The notes beneath the pieces were generated by a model. It searched no databases. It had not been told where the DNA came from and saw nothing but the letters and a program-made list of their open reading frames with translations. Positions 52,936-62,355 of a stretch of 64,000 nt of DNA are shown piece by piece (the stretch's first letter is position 1; every line of letters starts with the position of its first letter). The position numbers and the translations under genes were made by a program. Origin of the DNA: Paenibacillus ihbetae. GTDB taxonomy: Bacteria > Bacillota > Bacilli > Paenibacillales > Paenibacillaceae. The stretch spans positions 2,564,501 to 2,628,500 of the forward strand of contig NZ_CP016809.1 in the NCBI RefSeq assembly GCF_002741055.1, given 5' to 3'.

Positions 52936-54396
52936 TCAAGCTGGACCTGCTTCGCTCCCGGATAGAGCTCCAGCCCCAGGGTTAGTGCCGCTGCTTCCCG
53001 GCTTCCAGATGGTGATCCTCGTTCCTTCGTCGGAGCTCTCCACCTCGCACTTTAATCCCATTTCCTTCGTCAAGAAATCTACAATCGCAAGCCCGATGCC
53101 CGCGCCCTTGTTATGGGATTCGCAGTCGAATCCCCGGCCGCGGTCCGAGATGACCAGCGCTCCGGTCTCTCCACCGCCTTCGACTTGGCGTTCCTCGGTG
53201 TAAATGCCGATATACTTACCGGATTGGGCATGGCGCACGACATTCTGAAACAGATTGTCGAGCAGCCGCCGGAACCATAATACATCGACATTCCAGATCA
53301 GCGGCTCCTCGCGCAGCTCAATGTCGGGCTCGATGCCTGCCTTTTCCCATACCGGATACCAGGCGGCCGCACTCTCCTTGACCAGTCTAAGAACGTCCTT
53401 CGCTTCCAGGTTCAGCTGCACTTTGCCGCTCGTGAGCAGATTATAAGACAACAGGTTATCGATTAGTCCCCCCAGATCGCCGATTTTGGCCTCGATAAGG
53501 GAGAGCGATTCCTTGCCCTTCCCGCTGAGCGGCTCCCGCTCCAACGAGAAAATATGGCTTCGTATAACCGTCAATGGCGTTCTCAAGTCATGCGACAAGC
53601 TTGCAATGAGCGATTTGCGGAGCTCCTCCTCCTCGCGCTGGCGGCGCTGGCCCTCTTCCAGCTGGCCCACCATATCGTTGTAGCCCTCCTCCAGCTGACC
53701 GATCTCATCCAGCTTGGTCAACGTGACCGGCTGCGGGATGCCTGTTGCTTCATTCGGGGATGTCATTGCGTTTCGAAGACGAAGCAGCCGCTTGCGGATG
53801 CGTACGAAGAACAGCCAGGATACCAGGATGAAGAGACCGGACATGGTCGCCATGAACAAACCGTACAAGGTCGTCTCGCTCGCGATTGGATCCTGTACGC
53901 TAATATATTTTCGCGGAATCCGCATCACCATGAAGCCCTCGTCCGCCCCCTCATCCCCGATAAAAGCGACCACCGTAAACGGATCGGCTCCGACGGAATG
54001 TTTCATGAATTGCACGATAAACTGGGCGCTCCATATCGCAGGCATATCCTGCTGTACCGGGAGCTCAATCCGCTTTTCGCCATCGCTGTCCACCCACAGC
54101 ATTTGAATTTCGGGATAATCCTGCCGCAGCGATTTCAGCCGCTGCTCGATCTCCTCCGGCGATGCGCCCTTTAATTGGGCAGCTTCCTGGTGCCACATTT
54201 TCTCCAGTACGGCCCCATTCTCATATTTTTTGTCGGGATGCGGCGGCGCGTCTATGATTGTGTTGGCGACGAACCAGTAGAACACGGAGGCGAGCGGGAA
54301 CAAGATCGGCATGAAAATCATGGCCACCGAAATGAGCAGCAGATACCGATTCGTCAGGGATTTGCGAAACCGCCCCTTCGCTCTCCACCCTTTCAT
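52936..54396 (-). CDS. Sensor histidine kinase
   Basis: 486 residues. Two membrane helices (~18-45 and ~176-198) flank a ~130-residue extracellular sensor; then HAMP (~200-250), dimerisation with phospho-acceptor His269 (SLSHDLRTPLT) and a HATPase domain (NVVRHAQSGKY, DRGRGFD, GAGIGLAIVDFL). The start overlaps the response regulator stop by 4 nt. It probably senses an envelope-active compound. Its likely target is the ABC operon downstream on the same strand. Confidence 0.93.
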   Translation of the reverse strand: MKGWRAKGRFRKSLTNRYLLLISVAMIFMPILFPLASVFYWFVANTIIDAPPHPDKKYENGAVLEKMWHQEAAQLKGASPEEIEQRLKSLRQDYPEIQMLWVDSDGEKRIELPVQQDMPAIWSAQFIVQFMKHSVGADPFTVVAFIGDEGADEGFMVMRIPRKYISVQDPIASETTLYGLFMATMSGLFILVSWLFFVRIRKRLLRLRNAMTSPNEATGIPQPVTLTKLDEIGQLEEGYNDMVGQLEEGQRRQREEEELRKSLIASLSHDLRTPLTVIRSHIFSLEREPLSGKGKESLSLIEAKIGDLGGLIDNLLSYNLLTSGKVQLNLEAKDVLRLVKESAAAWYPVWEKAGIEPDIELREEPLIWNVDVLWFRRLLDNLFQNVVRHAQSGKYIGIYTEERQVEGGGETGALVISDRGRGFDCESHNKGAGIGLAIVDFLTKEMGLKCEVESSDEGTRITIWKPGSSGTNPGAGALSGSEAGPA

Positions 54397-55067
54397 GCCT
54401 TCACCCGGTAGCCGAGCCCGCGGACCGTCTCGATAATTTCCGGGGACGCCGGGTCCCGCTCCAGCTTCTCGCGCAGGTAACGGATATGGACCATCAACGT
54501 CTTGTCCCCCTCGATATAAGACTCACCCCATACCGATTCATAGATCTGCTCCTTGGTCATGACGCGCCCCTGATGCTGAAGCAGGTACATAAAAATTTGA
54601 TACTGCTTGCCGGTCAGCAAAATCTCCTCCCCGGTATCTTCATTGACAATCCGGTTCTCGCCCTCATAAACCGTCAAATGCTTGACCCTCACCGGCTCGG
54701 CGGATTGTACAGCAGAACGGCGCAGCAGCACCTCGACCCTTGCCGCCAGCTCGTCCGGATGGAAGGGCTTGGTCAAGTAGTCGTCCGCGAACTCCAGCCC
54801 CTGGAGCTTGTCGTCGATGGACGTTCTGGCCGACAACATCAGAATCGGCAATTCGGGGTACGCCTTTTTCAGCCGTTGTCCCACCGTAAACCCGTCGAGC
54901 CCCGGGAGCATCACGTCCAAGACGACAACCGCGCATGGGGCAGCTTCTTCCACTGCCTTTTCTCCGCTCTGCAGCCATTTCACCCCATAGCCCTTTTCCT
55001 TCAAAAAGTCACTCACCCATCCGCCGATCTCCCGGTCATCCTCGATATATAAAATACTTGCGCTCAT
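54393..55067 (-). CDS. OmpR-family response regulator
   Basis: 224 residues from ATG 55067. Receiver domain with phospho-acceptor Asp51 (VVLDVMLPGLDG), acidic pair IEDD and Lys100 (TKPF); winged-helix DNA-binding domain ending VMTKEQIYESVWGESYIEGDKTLMVHIRYLREKLE...VRGLGYRVK. Partner of the overlapping histidine kinase. The 11-bp-period repeat at 51748-51766 is a candidate binding site. Confidence 0.94.
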   Translation of the reverse strand: MSASILYIEDDREIGGWVSDFLKEKGYGVKWLQSGEKAVEEAAPCAVVVLDVMLPGLDGFTVGQRLKKAYPELPILMLSARTSIDDKLQGLEFADDYLTKPFHPDELAARVEVLLRRSAVQSAEPVRVKHLTVYEGENRIVNEDTGEEILLTGKQYQIFMYLLQHQGRVMTKEQIYESVWGESYIEGDKTLMVHIRYLREKLERDPASPEIIETVRGLGYRVKA

Positions 55068-55209
55068 GGATATATATCTTCCTTTCCGCCACCAAAATGT
55101 CTGCCATGCTTCTTCCATCCGCTAACATGCGGGTGCAGCGATTATTTCCTCCGGCACCTGTCTTTGTCATTGTAACACGTAAAAAAGGAAGAGCTACACC
55201 TGCTGCCCC

Positions 55210-56154
55210 TTACGACCGTTCCTGCTCATAGTGGGCGATGAGCCGCCTCGCCTTATCCCGAATCAAATCCACCATTTCCTGAGGCTCGATGACCTTCGCT
55301 TCGGTTCCAAACCGGACAAACACATCGGCTATATATTCAAAATCACTGCGGTCTACCGTCACGTCGACAACGCCGCGGTGCTCTTCGAGCATAACCACCT
55401 CATCCTCCAGCCATGGGATGCTCTCGCATTGCCTGGCCCCCTCCCTGGTGAGCTCCGCATACAAGCGGACCGGCTGACGGATCGGGTATTCCTGGAGCCA
55501 TTCCTCCAGCGTCATATCTAGTTCCCCTGACCGATCCAACGGAGTCCATGACTCGACCCGGTCCGCCCGAAACAAACGGGGCTCTTCCGTCTCCCCCTCG
55601 GCGGCCAGCATGTACCACAGACCATCGCGGGCATACACGCCGATCGGCTGGATTTCCCGGTCGCTCATACGGTTCTTCGAGCGGTACCCGATCCTCACAA
55701 CGCGCCGGTAAAGAGCCGCTTCGATCATTTCCTTCAGAAACGGAGACCCCGCCGTTCGGCGCGGACTCCAAAAGGCCAGCACGGATTCCAAGCGGCTGAT
55801 CATCTCCTTGGCATCCTCGGGGAAACCGGCCAGCAGCTTCCGGGCGGCCGAATCCATGTTCAGCTCGAATGGCAGCGACCGATAGCGCTTCAAAGACTGG
55901 AAGGCAAAGAAGATCGCAAACACCTCATCCTCATCAAACAGCACCGGCGGAAGAACTCGGCTGCTGAGCGTACGGTAGCCTCCATTACGCCCCTGCTCGG
56001 TATATAAGGGCACGCCCATATCGCTGATTTCGGTCAAGTAACGGTGCGCCGTGCGCACCGAAACGCCAAATTCATCGGCGACCTCCTGGGCGGTAAAGCT
56101 TCGTTTGGCATTGACGTACAGAATGATGTCCATCAACAGTTTGGCTTTAGACAC
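55210..56154 (-). CDS. WYL-domain transcriptional regulator (YafY type)
   Basis: 314 residues from GTG 56154 behind AGGAGGAG. N-terminal winged helix (SFTAQEVADEFGVSVRTAHRYLTEISDMGVPLYTEQGRNGGY), then a WYL domain (RIGYRSKNRMSDREIQPIGVYARDGLWYMLAAE) and a C-terminal WCX-like extension. WYL regulators respond to small ligands or nucleic acids. It is divergent from the UvrA-like gene and probably controls it; a 17-bp tandem repeat lies in the shared promoter region. Confidence 0.9.
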   Translation of the reverse strand: MSKAKLLMDIILYVNAKRSFTAQEVADEFGVSVRTAHRYLTEISDMGVPLYTEQGRNGGYRTLSSRVLPPVLFDEDEVFAIFFAFQSLKRYRSLPFELNMDSAARKLLAGFPEDAKEMISRLESVLAFWSPRRTAGSPFLKEMIEAALYRRVVRIGYRSKNRMSDREIQPIGVYARDGLWYMLAAEGETEEPRLFRADRVESWTPLDRSGELDMTLEEWLQEYPIRQPVRLYAELTREGARQCESIPWLEDEVVMLEEHRGVVDVTVDRSDFEYIADVFVRFGTEAKVIEPQEMVDLIRDKARRLIAHYEQERS

Positions 56155-56195
56155 CGCTTGCTCCTCCTTTTCGCTCTTGCCGATAAGCAGCTTTT

Positions 56196-56241
56196 GCCAA
56201 TAAATAGCTCTGGCCAATAAATAGCTCTGGCCAATAAGTAG
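56196..56241 (+). repeat. 17-bp tandem repeat in the divergent promoter region
   Basis: GCCAATAAATAGCTCTG occurs twice head to tail and a third time in part (GCCAATAAGTAG). It lies 40-90 bp upstream of the WYL gene start and may be its operator. ACTGTC/GACAGT flanking the UvrA-like gene start region (56250-56305) is a further inverted pair. Confidence 0.75.
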
Positions 56242-56321
56242 ACAAATACTGTCATGTTTATAAGATATGCTATTCCCGTAAGCAGGTCAAAAAAGACAGT
56301 TACCCGAAAGGAGAAGGAATC

Positions 56322-58709
56322 ATGAGCTCAGACATGAACTCGGGCATGAAATCAGACAGCAATTCAAACACGAAATTGGGCATGAATTCAGACAGCAACC
56401 TGAACACGAAATCGAGCATGCGTTCGGACATGATTACCGACAAGAGCGCCCCCTCAAATCCAAACCATGTCATTCGCGTTATCGGTGCCAAGAATAAAAA
56501 TTTGCGCAGCGTCAGCCTCGACATCCCCAAAAAGCGGATTACCGTGTTCACGGGCGTATCCGGCTCCGGCAAATCTGCCCTCGTCTTCGATACGATTGCC
56601 GCCGAGTCGCAGCGCCAGATGAATGAGACCTATTCCAGCTTTATCCGGCACCGCCTTCCGGGATACGGGGAACCGGATGTCGAATCGATCGAGCATCTAT
56701 CCGCCGCGATCCTGATCAATCAAAAGCGGATCGGCGGCAACGCCAGGTCCACCGTCGGAACGGCTACGGACATCCACGCATTGCTGCGGCTGTTGTTTTC
56801 ACGGATCGGCCAGCCTTTCGTCGGGCACTCGGACGTCTTCTCCTTCAACAATCCGCAAGGGATGTGTCCGCGCTGCGAAGGGCTTGGCAAAGTCAACGTC
56901 ATCCGGATCGATCGCCTGATCGACCAAGAAAAATCGCTGAATGAAGGGGCCATCCGCTTCCCGACCTTCCGGCCCGGCGATTTCCGCTGGAAGCGGTATA
57001 CGGCCACGGGACTATTCGACAACGATCGGAAGCTGAAGGATTACAGTCCGGAAGAGTGGGACCTGCTCCTGTACAAATCGGGATTCAAGCCGCCGAACCC
57101 GACGCCGGAATGGCCGCCGACCGCTTATTATGAAGGCATCATTCCGCGGATCGAACGATCATTTTTAAGCAAGGACTCCCGGGACTCGCATTTGTACAGG
57201 GAAGCGATCAACGACGTAGCCCCCCGCTCGGTCTGCCCTGAATGCCGGGGAGGCAGGCTTAATCAGGAAGTGCTGTCCTGCAAAATCAACGGCTTTTCCA
57301 TCGCCGACTGTTCACGGATACAAGCGGATGAGCTGATTGCATTTTTGCGGAATATTCGCGAGGCGGAGGCAGCTCCGATCGTGAATGCCTGTATAACCCG
57401 GCTGGAACAGCTGAAGCTGGTCGGAATCGGGTACCTGTCCATGGATCGTGAGACCGGTACATTGTCGGGCGGAGAGTCGCAGCGCATCAAAATGGTCCGG
57501 CAGCTCGGAAGCAGCTTAACCGATCTCACCTACATTTTCGACGAGCCGAGCACCGGTCTTCACCCTCATGATGTCCATAACATGAACAAGCTGCTGCTCC
57601 AGCTTCGCGACAAGGGCAATACGCTGCTCATCGTGGAGCATGATCCGGATGTCATCCGGTTGGCCGACCACATCGTGGACATGGGGCCCGGGTCCGGCGT
57701 TGCCGGCGGTACGATCGTTTACGAAGGAGATTACGAAGGACTTCTGGGGTCCGGCACCCTGACCGGGAAGCATCTTCGGCAGCGGGCATCGTTAAAGGAG
57801 CAGGTCCGGGAACCCTCCGGATGGCTCACGATATCGAACGCCGCCCTGCACAATCTGCGCGGCGTCACGGTTCGGATCCCCACCGGGGTGCTGACGGTTG
57901 TCACCGGCGTCGCCGGTTCGGGCAAAAGCACATTGATCAACCACGTGCTCCCGCAGTGCTATCCGGAAACGGTGATCGTCGATCAGGACGCCATCCATGC
58001 CTCGAACCGTTCCAATATTGCCACATTTACCGGCATTTTCGACCCGATCCGGAAGCTGTATGCTGCAGCCAACCATGTCAGCGCATCCCTGTTCAGTTTT
58101 AACGCCAAGGGCGCCTGCCCTGCCTGCAGCGGTGCCGGAACGATCACGACCGATCTCGCCTTTATGGATCAGCTGGTCACCGTCTGTGAAGCATGCGGGG
58201 GCCGCCGTTTCCGCGATGACGTTCTGCAGTACCGCCTTCGCGGCAGAGACGTCAGCGAGGTGCTGGCGATGTCGGTTGACGAGGCGCTGGCCTTCTTCCC
58301 GGAGGAGGACATCCGCCCCGCCCTGCAGCGCCTGCACGATACCGGCCTCGGCTATATGACGCTGGGCCAGCCGCTCAGCACATTGTCGGGCGGCGAGCGG
58401 CAGCGGGTCAAGCTGGCGGCGGAGCTGGACAAGCACGGCAAGATCTATGTACTCGATGAACCATCGACGGGGCTGCATTTGTCCGACTGCGAGAAGCTCG
58501 TATCGGTTATCGATCGGCTGGTGGAGCAAGGAAGCACCGTCATCGTCATCGAGCATAATCTCGATATCATCCGCCAGGCGGATTGGATCATTGATCTCGG
58601 CCCCGGCGCGGGTTCGGACGGGGGGCGGCTGCTGTTCTCCGGCAAGCCGAGGGATCTGTTCATGTGCAAAGACTCCTTAACCGCAAGATATCTAGAAGCG
58701 TACCGTTAA
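56322..58709 (+). CDS. UvrA-like ABC ATPase (UvrA2/drug-resistance type)
   Basis: 795 residues. Two ABC modules: Walker A GVSGSGKS (78-85) and GVAGSGKST; signatures LSGGESQRIKMVRQL and LSGGERQRVKLAAEL; zinc-finger Cys pairs CPRC, CPEC, CPAC and CEAC. At ~800 residues it is shorter than true UvrA (~940) and lacks the UvrB-binding region, as in UvrA2/DrrC-like proteins linked to resistance to DNA-binding drugs. The first ~48 residues are a Met/Asn/Ser/Asp-rich low-complexity tail from DNA repeats. The gene is divergent from a WYL regulator. Confidence 0.88.
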   Translation: MSSDMNSGMKSDSNSNTKLGMNSDSNLNTKSSMRSDMITDKSAPSNPNHVIRVIGAKNKNLRSVSLDIPKKRITVFTGVSGSGKSALVFDTIAAESQRQMNETYSSFIRHRLPGYGEPDVESIEHLSAAILINQKRIGGNARSTVGTATDIHALLRLLFSRIGQPFVGHSDVFSFNNPQGMCPRCEGLGKVNVIRIDRLIDQEKSLNEGAIRFPTFRPGDFRWKRYTATGLFDNDRKLKDYSPEEWDLLLYKSGFKPPNPTPEWPPTAYYEGIIPRIERSFLSKDSRDSHLYREAINDVAPRSVCPECRGGRLNQEVLSCKINGFSIADCSRIQADELIAFLRNIREAEAAPIVNACITRLEQLKLVGIGYLSMDRETGTLSGGESQRIKMVRQLGSSLTDLTYIFDEPSTGLHPHDVHNMNKLLLQLRDKGNTLLIVEHDPDVIRLADHIVDMGPGSGVAGGTIVYEGDYEGLLGSGTLTGKHLRQRASLKEQVREPSGWLTISNAALHNLRGVTVRIPTGVLTVVTGVAGSGKSTLINHVLPQCYPETVIVDQDAIHASNRSNIATFTGIFDPIRKLYAAANHVSASLFSFNAKGACPACSGAGTITTDLAFMDQLVTVCEACGGRRFRDDVLQYRLRGRDVSEVLAMSVDEALAFFPEEDIRPALQRLHDTGLGYMTLGQPLSTLSGGERQRVKLAAELDKHGKIYVLDEPSTGLHLSDCEKLVSVIDRLVEQGSTVIVIEHNLDIIRQADWIIDLGPGAGSDGGRLLFSGKPRDLFMCKDSLTARYLEAYR

Positions 58710-58747
58710 TAGCAAGTCACGAAGGTATCCGGAAATTGCAAGCATTT

Positions 58748-58790
58748 AAAAAGACCCCCGAGCCTCTTCTTACGCAGGCTCGGGGGTCTT
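58748..58790 (+). terminator. Bidirectional terminator
   Basis: AAGACCCCCGAGCCT and AGGCTCGGGGGTCTT, 15-bp stem, between the convergent UvrA-like and amylase genes. Confidence 0.93.
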
Positions 58791-58824
58791 GCTGCAGCTA
58801 TTTTTGTCGCTTTCCTGACGGCCG

Positions 58825-60567
58825 CTACTCCAATACAGCGGTTGTATACGGCGGCAGCGTTAAGCTTGATCCGTTTAATGCCGAGCGGTCATCCGTCGTT
58901 TTGGCCAGCGCTTTGAACAGATCGCCGCCGCTCGTTCCCGCCAGCTCCACACGCTGCTCCTTGCCGGACAGATTGTGGACGACTAGCGCTTTACTGTCGT
59001 TCGTCCGGCGAACGTAAGCCATCACGCTCTCGTTGCCGGAGGCAAACGATTCGATCGTTCCCCGATTTAGCGCCGGCATTTCATGGCGCCATGCGATCAA
59101 GGTACGGTAGCGGGACAACAAGGAACCCGGATGGTCCGTCTGCTGGACCACCCCTTCGACCTGATCGCCCCGGTTATGCTTGAGCGGCTCCCAAGTGGTC
59201 TGTCCCTTGTCGCTGCCTGTATTGGACCAGATCATCGGCTCGCGGATCTGTTCATCCGGTTTCGCTCCCAGCATACCGATTTCCTCACCGTAGTAAATAA
59301 ACGGGTTGCCCGGCATGGTGAGCAGAATGCCCGCAGCCATCTTCGCATGATCCAAATTGCCGTTCAGCTGGGTCATAACACGATTCATGTCATGGTTGGT
59401 CAGAAAAGCCGCATCCGAAAATGAGCCTCCCGACACCTTGCTGAACAAGCCATATGTCCGCTCCAGCGTGAAGGCCAGATTGTTATCCTTCTCATTCGTC
59501 ACGGCCCCGATCATGCTTTCGCCGAGACCGAAATTAAATCCCGAATCAAATGCCTTATCCAGATACGGTGCAATTACGGCCGCCGAATTGTCCCAAATCT
59601 CCCCTACAATGTAGGCGTCCGGGTTCACCTCGTTCATGCGGCTGCGGAACTCCTGCCACCAAGCGGTATTTTTGGCTGTCGTGGCCTCGCCCTTGTCGGA
59701 CATCAGATCCTCATAAATATGCTTGGCCGCATCGATGCGGAAGCCGTCTGCCCCCATCTCCAGCCAGTAGGCTCCAATATCCTTCATCTCTTCCCTGACC
59801 TTGGGATTGTCAAAGTTCAGGTCCGGCATGCCGCCCCAGAACGTCCCCATGTAATGGGCTCCGTTTAACTCATGCCAAGGGGTGCCGCTGCCGGCTGCGC
59901 TCGAGCCTGTCGGCTTCTTGCCTTGGTCCTCGGCCCATACATACCAATCCCGGTTCGGCGAATTCGGAGCGGCGGCTGCCTCCTTGAACCATGGATGCTC
60001 CGTGCTTGTATGGTTGACGACCAGGTCCATGATGACCTTGATTCCGCGCTTTTCCGCCTCGGCCAGCAGCGCTTTGAAATCCTCCAGCGTTCCGTAGTCC
60101 GGATGGATGGCCCGGTAGTCCGTCACATCGTATCCGTGATAGCTGGGCGAAGGATTGATCGGCATGAGCCAGATGCCGGTGACCCCCAAATCATCGGTCG
60201 TGTCCGGATTGCCGTCGTTTAGATAATCCAGCTTCTCGATAACGCCCCGCAAGTCGCCGACACCGTCCCCATCCGAATCATAGAAGGATCGCACAAAAAT
60301 TTCGTAATACACATCGGACGGCTGTTCATCCACCTCCGCCTGCGCGGACTGGGATGGGCTCGTGCCAGCTTCTTGCCCCGGCTCTTGGGCAGACTCCGAC
60401 TTGCCGGCATTCTGCCCTTGCTCTTGTCCGGTCTGTGCCGTGGATCCGGCTTCTTCCTGTGCCGAAGTCCCGCCGCTGCCGCTGCAGCCGGCAAGCAGAG
60501 CACTTACAAGCGCCGCGCAGCTCAACCACACGGCCCAAGACCGCCTGCTGCTCCATTGCTTCATCAT
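58825..60567 (-). CDS. Secreted GH13 alpha-amylase lipoprotein
   Basis: 580 residues from ATG 60567 (GGAGG 8 nt upstream). Lipobox LLAGC with Cys28, then a ~55-residue Gln/Ser/Gly/Ala-rich linker and the GH13 barrel from ~85: YYEIFVRSFYDSDGDGVGDL (calcium-type loop), DLVVNHTS, nucleophile Asp279 (GFRIDAAKH), acid Glu323 (VGEIWD) and Asp393 (TNHDMNR). A surface-tethered enzyme breaking starch or maltodextrins into importable units. It is divergent from the LacI gene, with LacI-type operators between them. Confidence 0.93.
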   Translation of the reverse strand: MMKQWSSRRSWAVWLSCAALVSALLAGCSGSGGTSAQEEAGSTAQTGQEQGQNAGKSESAQEPGQEAGTSPSQSAQAEVDEQPSDVYYEIFVRSFYDSDGDGVGDLRGVIEKLDYLNDGNPDTTDDLGVTGIWLMPINPSPSYHGYDVTDYRAIHPDYGTLEDFKALLAEAEKRGIKVIMDLVVNHTSTEHPWFKEAAAAPNSPNRDWYVWAEDQGKKPTGSSAAGSGTPWHELNGAHYMGTFWGGMPDLNFDNPKVREEMKDIGAYWLEMGADGFRIDAAKHIYEDLMSDKGEATTAKNTAWWQEFRSRMNEVNPDAYIVGEIWDNSAAVIAPYLDKAFDSGFNFGLGESMIGAVTNEKDNNLAFTLERTYGLFSKVSGGSFSDAAFLTNHDMNRVMTQLNGNLDHAKMAAGILLTMPGNPFIYYGEEIGMLGAKPDEQIREPMIWSNTGSDKGQTTWEPLKHNRGDQVEGVVQQTDHPGSLLSRYRTLIAWRHEMPALNRGTIESFASGNESVMAYVRRTNDSKALVVHNLSGKEQRVELAGTSGGDLFKALAKTTDDRSALNGSSLTLPPYTTAVLE

Positions 60568-60637
60568 CTTCGCTTCCTCCTGTATTGTCGTTATTTTTAA
60601 AGTTAGAGCTCTTATCGGAAATCGCTCATAACAACGC

Positions 60638-60650
60638 GCAAACGTTTGAA
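60638..60650 (+). promoter_or_regulatory. LacI-type operator upstream of the amylase
   Basis: GCAAACGTTTGAA with a perfect CAAACGTTTG core, ~70 bp before the amylase start. The same 14-bp word recurs inverted at 62300. Confidence 0.7.
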
Positions 60651-60981
60651 TTTAATTTCCTAACATTTACCAATAAAACGGTTACAATTCTCGAATCCAA
60701 ATGCTGAATTTTCTTTCGTTACCCAGCCTGACTATCCCTCTGTGCTTATATCCATTTTATGAAAATGCCCCAACTCCCCTTATCATACCTTACTTCACGG
60801 AATTGTTAAATCGTTTGCACAAGACCGAATTATGCTGTTTTAGGTTGTTTTTTCATAATAAAACGGGGTTTTCTTCCGGTATCTGCCGATATCTTTATTT
60901 TTGTTGCGTTTGTGAATAATTGCGCTCGGTCGATCCGGATACGTATTTACAAGCATTTCGATTAACGTTAATATTACAGTG

Positions 60982-60995
60982 TGAAACCGTTTAAA
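60982..60995 (+). promoter_or_regulatory. cre-like/LacI-type site
   Basis: TGAAACCGTTTAAA differs at one conserved position from the CcpA cre consensus; ~185 bp before the LacI gene. A half-site TCGTTTGCAC lies at 60811-60820. Apart from these sites, 60568-61178 holds no gene I would support. Confidence 0.45.
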
Positions 60996-61150
60996 GTATT
61001 GCATGAATACGGCTTATTATCAGCTTGAACCTTGTATAATTGGGGCCTTACAGACCCAACATGGAAATGAAGAGGTGCACCGCGGCTCGCGCAAGAGCAG
61101 TTCATTCTGTTCTAGAAACAGCGGCTGCCCTTTTCTTGTTTTCAAAAAAA

Positions 61151-61163
61151 CGCAAACGGTTCC
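61151..61163 (+). promoter_or_regulatory. Degenerate LacI-type site overlapping the regulator's leader
   Basis: CGCAAACGGTTCC shares GCAAACG with the two strong operators and lies just before the GGAGG of the LacI gene, where bound repressor would cause autoregulation. Confidence 0.4.
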
Positions 61164-61178
61164 ACTGGAGGTCCTATT

Positions 61179-62213
61179 ATGTCTGTGACGATTAAAGATG
61201 TCGCTAAACGAGCGGGCGTATCCCCCTCTACCGTCTCAAGGGTGCTGTCAAATCACCCGAGAATCAGCCGCGAAACCTCGCGGAAGGTCAGAGACATTAT
61301 GGAGGAAATGGGCTACCACCCCAATATTATGGCAAAAAGCCTTGTTTCCAAAACAACGGAAAGCATATGTGTCATCCTTCCCAAACCGGCTGAAGAGCTG
61401 TTTCTCAACCTGTTCTTCATGGAGCTGATCCGCGGGATCGTCGCCCAAGCGAACCGCTCGGGGTACGATGTCCTGATCAGCTCGGGCGGCAATGAGAAGG
61501 AAGAGGTCGAAGCGGTATCGCGGCTTCTGAACGGCCGCCGCGTCGATGGCGCGATTCTGCTGTATTCCCGGCAGGACGATGCCGTAGTCGATTTCCTGAA
61601 ATCCAACGATTATCCGTTCGTGCTGGTCGGACGCAGCGAGAAGTATCCGGATCTGCTGTCGGTCGATACGGATAACGTCCAGGCGGCGTATGATGCGACG
61701 AAGCATCTGATCTCCCTGGGCCATAAACGGATCGGCTTTGTCAGCGGTCCGCCTAACCTGATCGTGTCCCAGGACCGGATGAAGGGCTATGGCAAAGCAC
61801 TCGCCGATGCCGGACTCGACATGCGGAAGGAGTGGGTTGTCGAAGGCGAGTTCCTCCAGGAAAGCGGCTATCGCGCCATGTCCTTTTTCATGAATCTGCC
61901 GGAGCGCCCAACCGCCCTTGTAATCGTCGACGATATTGTGGCGTTCGGCGTGCTTCGGGGCCTGCACGAGCTTGGCTACAAGGTTCCCGAGGACGTATCG
62001 ATCATCAGCTTTAACAACATTTCGCTGACCGAGCTGTCGACACCACCGCTGAGCAGCGTGGACATCGGGATTTACAACCTAGGCTATACCGCTTCACAGG
62101 CGCTGATCCAGTCGATCCGCCACGATGACGAGACGGTTCTGCCCCATCGCTATATCATCCCGCATCGCTTGATGATCCGGGAGTCATCGATGTACTCGAT
62201 GCCGAAATCATAA
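61179..62213 (+). CDS. LacI family regulator of maltodextrin genes (MalR-like)
   Basis: 344 residues, GGAGG site. LacI helix-turn-helix at the start (VTIKDVAKRAGVSPSTVSRVLSNHPRISRETSRKV), hinge NIMAKSLVSKTTESICVILP, and a periplasmic-binding-like effector domain (DYPFVLVGR, HLISLGHKRIGFVSG, DVSIISFNNISLTELSTPPLSSVDI). Its place between the amylase and pgmB/maltose phosphorylase genes, all with CAAACGTTTG sites, makes it the likely maltose/maltodextrin-responsive repressor of the group. Confidence 0.9.
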   Translation: MSVTIKDVAKRAGVSPSTVSRVLSNHPRISRETSRKVRDIMEEMGYHPNIMAKSLVSKTTESICVILPKPAEELFLNLFFMELIRGIVAQANRSGYDVLISSGGNEKEEVEAVSRLLNGRRVDGAILLYSRQDDAVVDFLKSNDYPFVLVGRSEKYPDLLSVDTDNVQAAYDATKHLISLGHKRIGFVSGPPNLIVSQDRMKGYGKALADAGLDMRKEWVVEGEFLQESGYRAMSFFMNLPERPTALVIVDDIVAFGVLRGLHELGYKVPEDVSIISFNNISLTELSTPPLSSVDIGIYNLGYTASQALIQSIRHDDETVLPHRYIIPHRLMIRESSMYSMPKS

Positions 62214-62255
62214 GCCAGGCGGCTGCTTTGCCGTCAGGCCACCAACATTTTTGTA

Positions 62256-62290
62256 AAATAAAGAAGCCCTCAAGTGCTTCCTTTATTTTT
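62256..62290 (+). terminator. Terminator of the LacI gene
   Basis: AAAATAAAGAAGC pairs with GCTTCCTTTATTTTT (bulged), after the regulator stop. Confidence 0.75.
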
Positions 62291-62299
62291 GACGTTTGG

Positions 62300-62313
62300 T
62301 TCAAACGTTTGCA
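62300..62313 (+). promoter_or_regulatory. LacI-type operator upstream of pgmB
   Basis: TTCAAACGTTTGCA is the exact reverse complement of TGCAAACGTTTGAA and shares 13 bp with the amylase operator. It lies 43 bp before the pgmB start. Confidence 0.7.
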
Positions 62314-62355
62314 CTAATTCGCATTTCAACGATTTTATGCAAGAGGAGGAATTGT

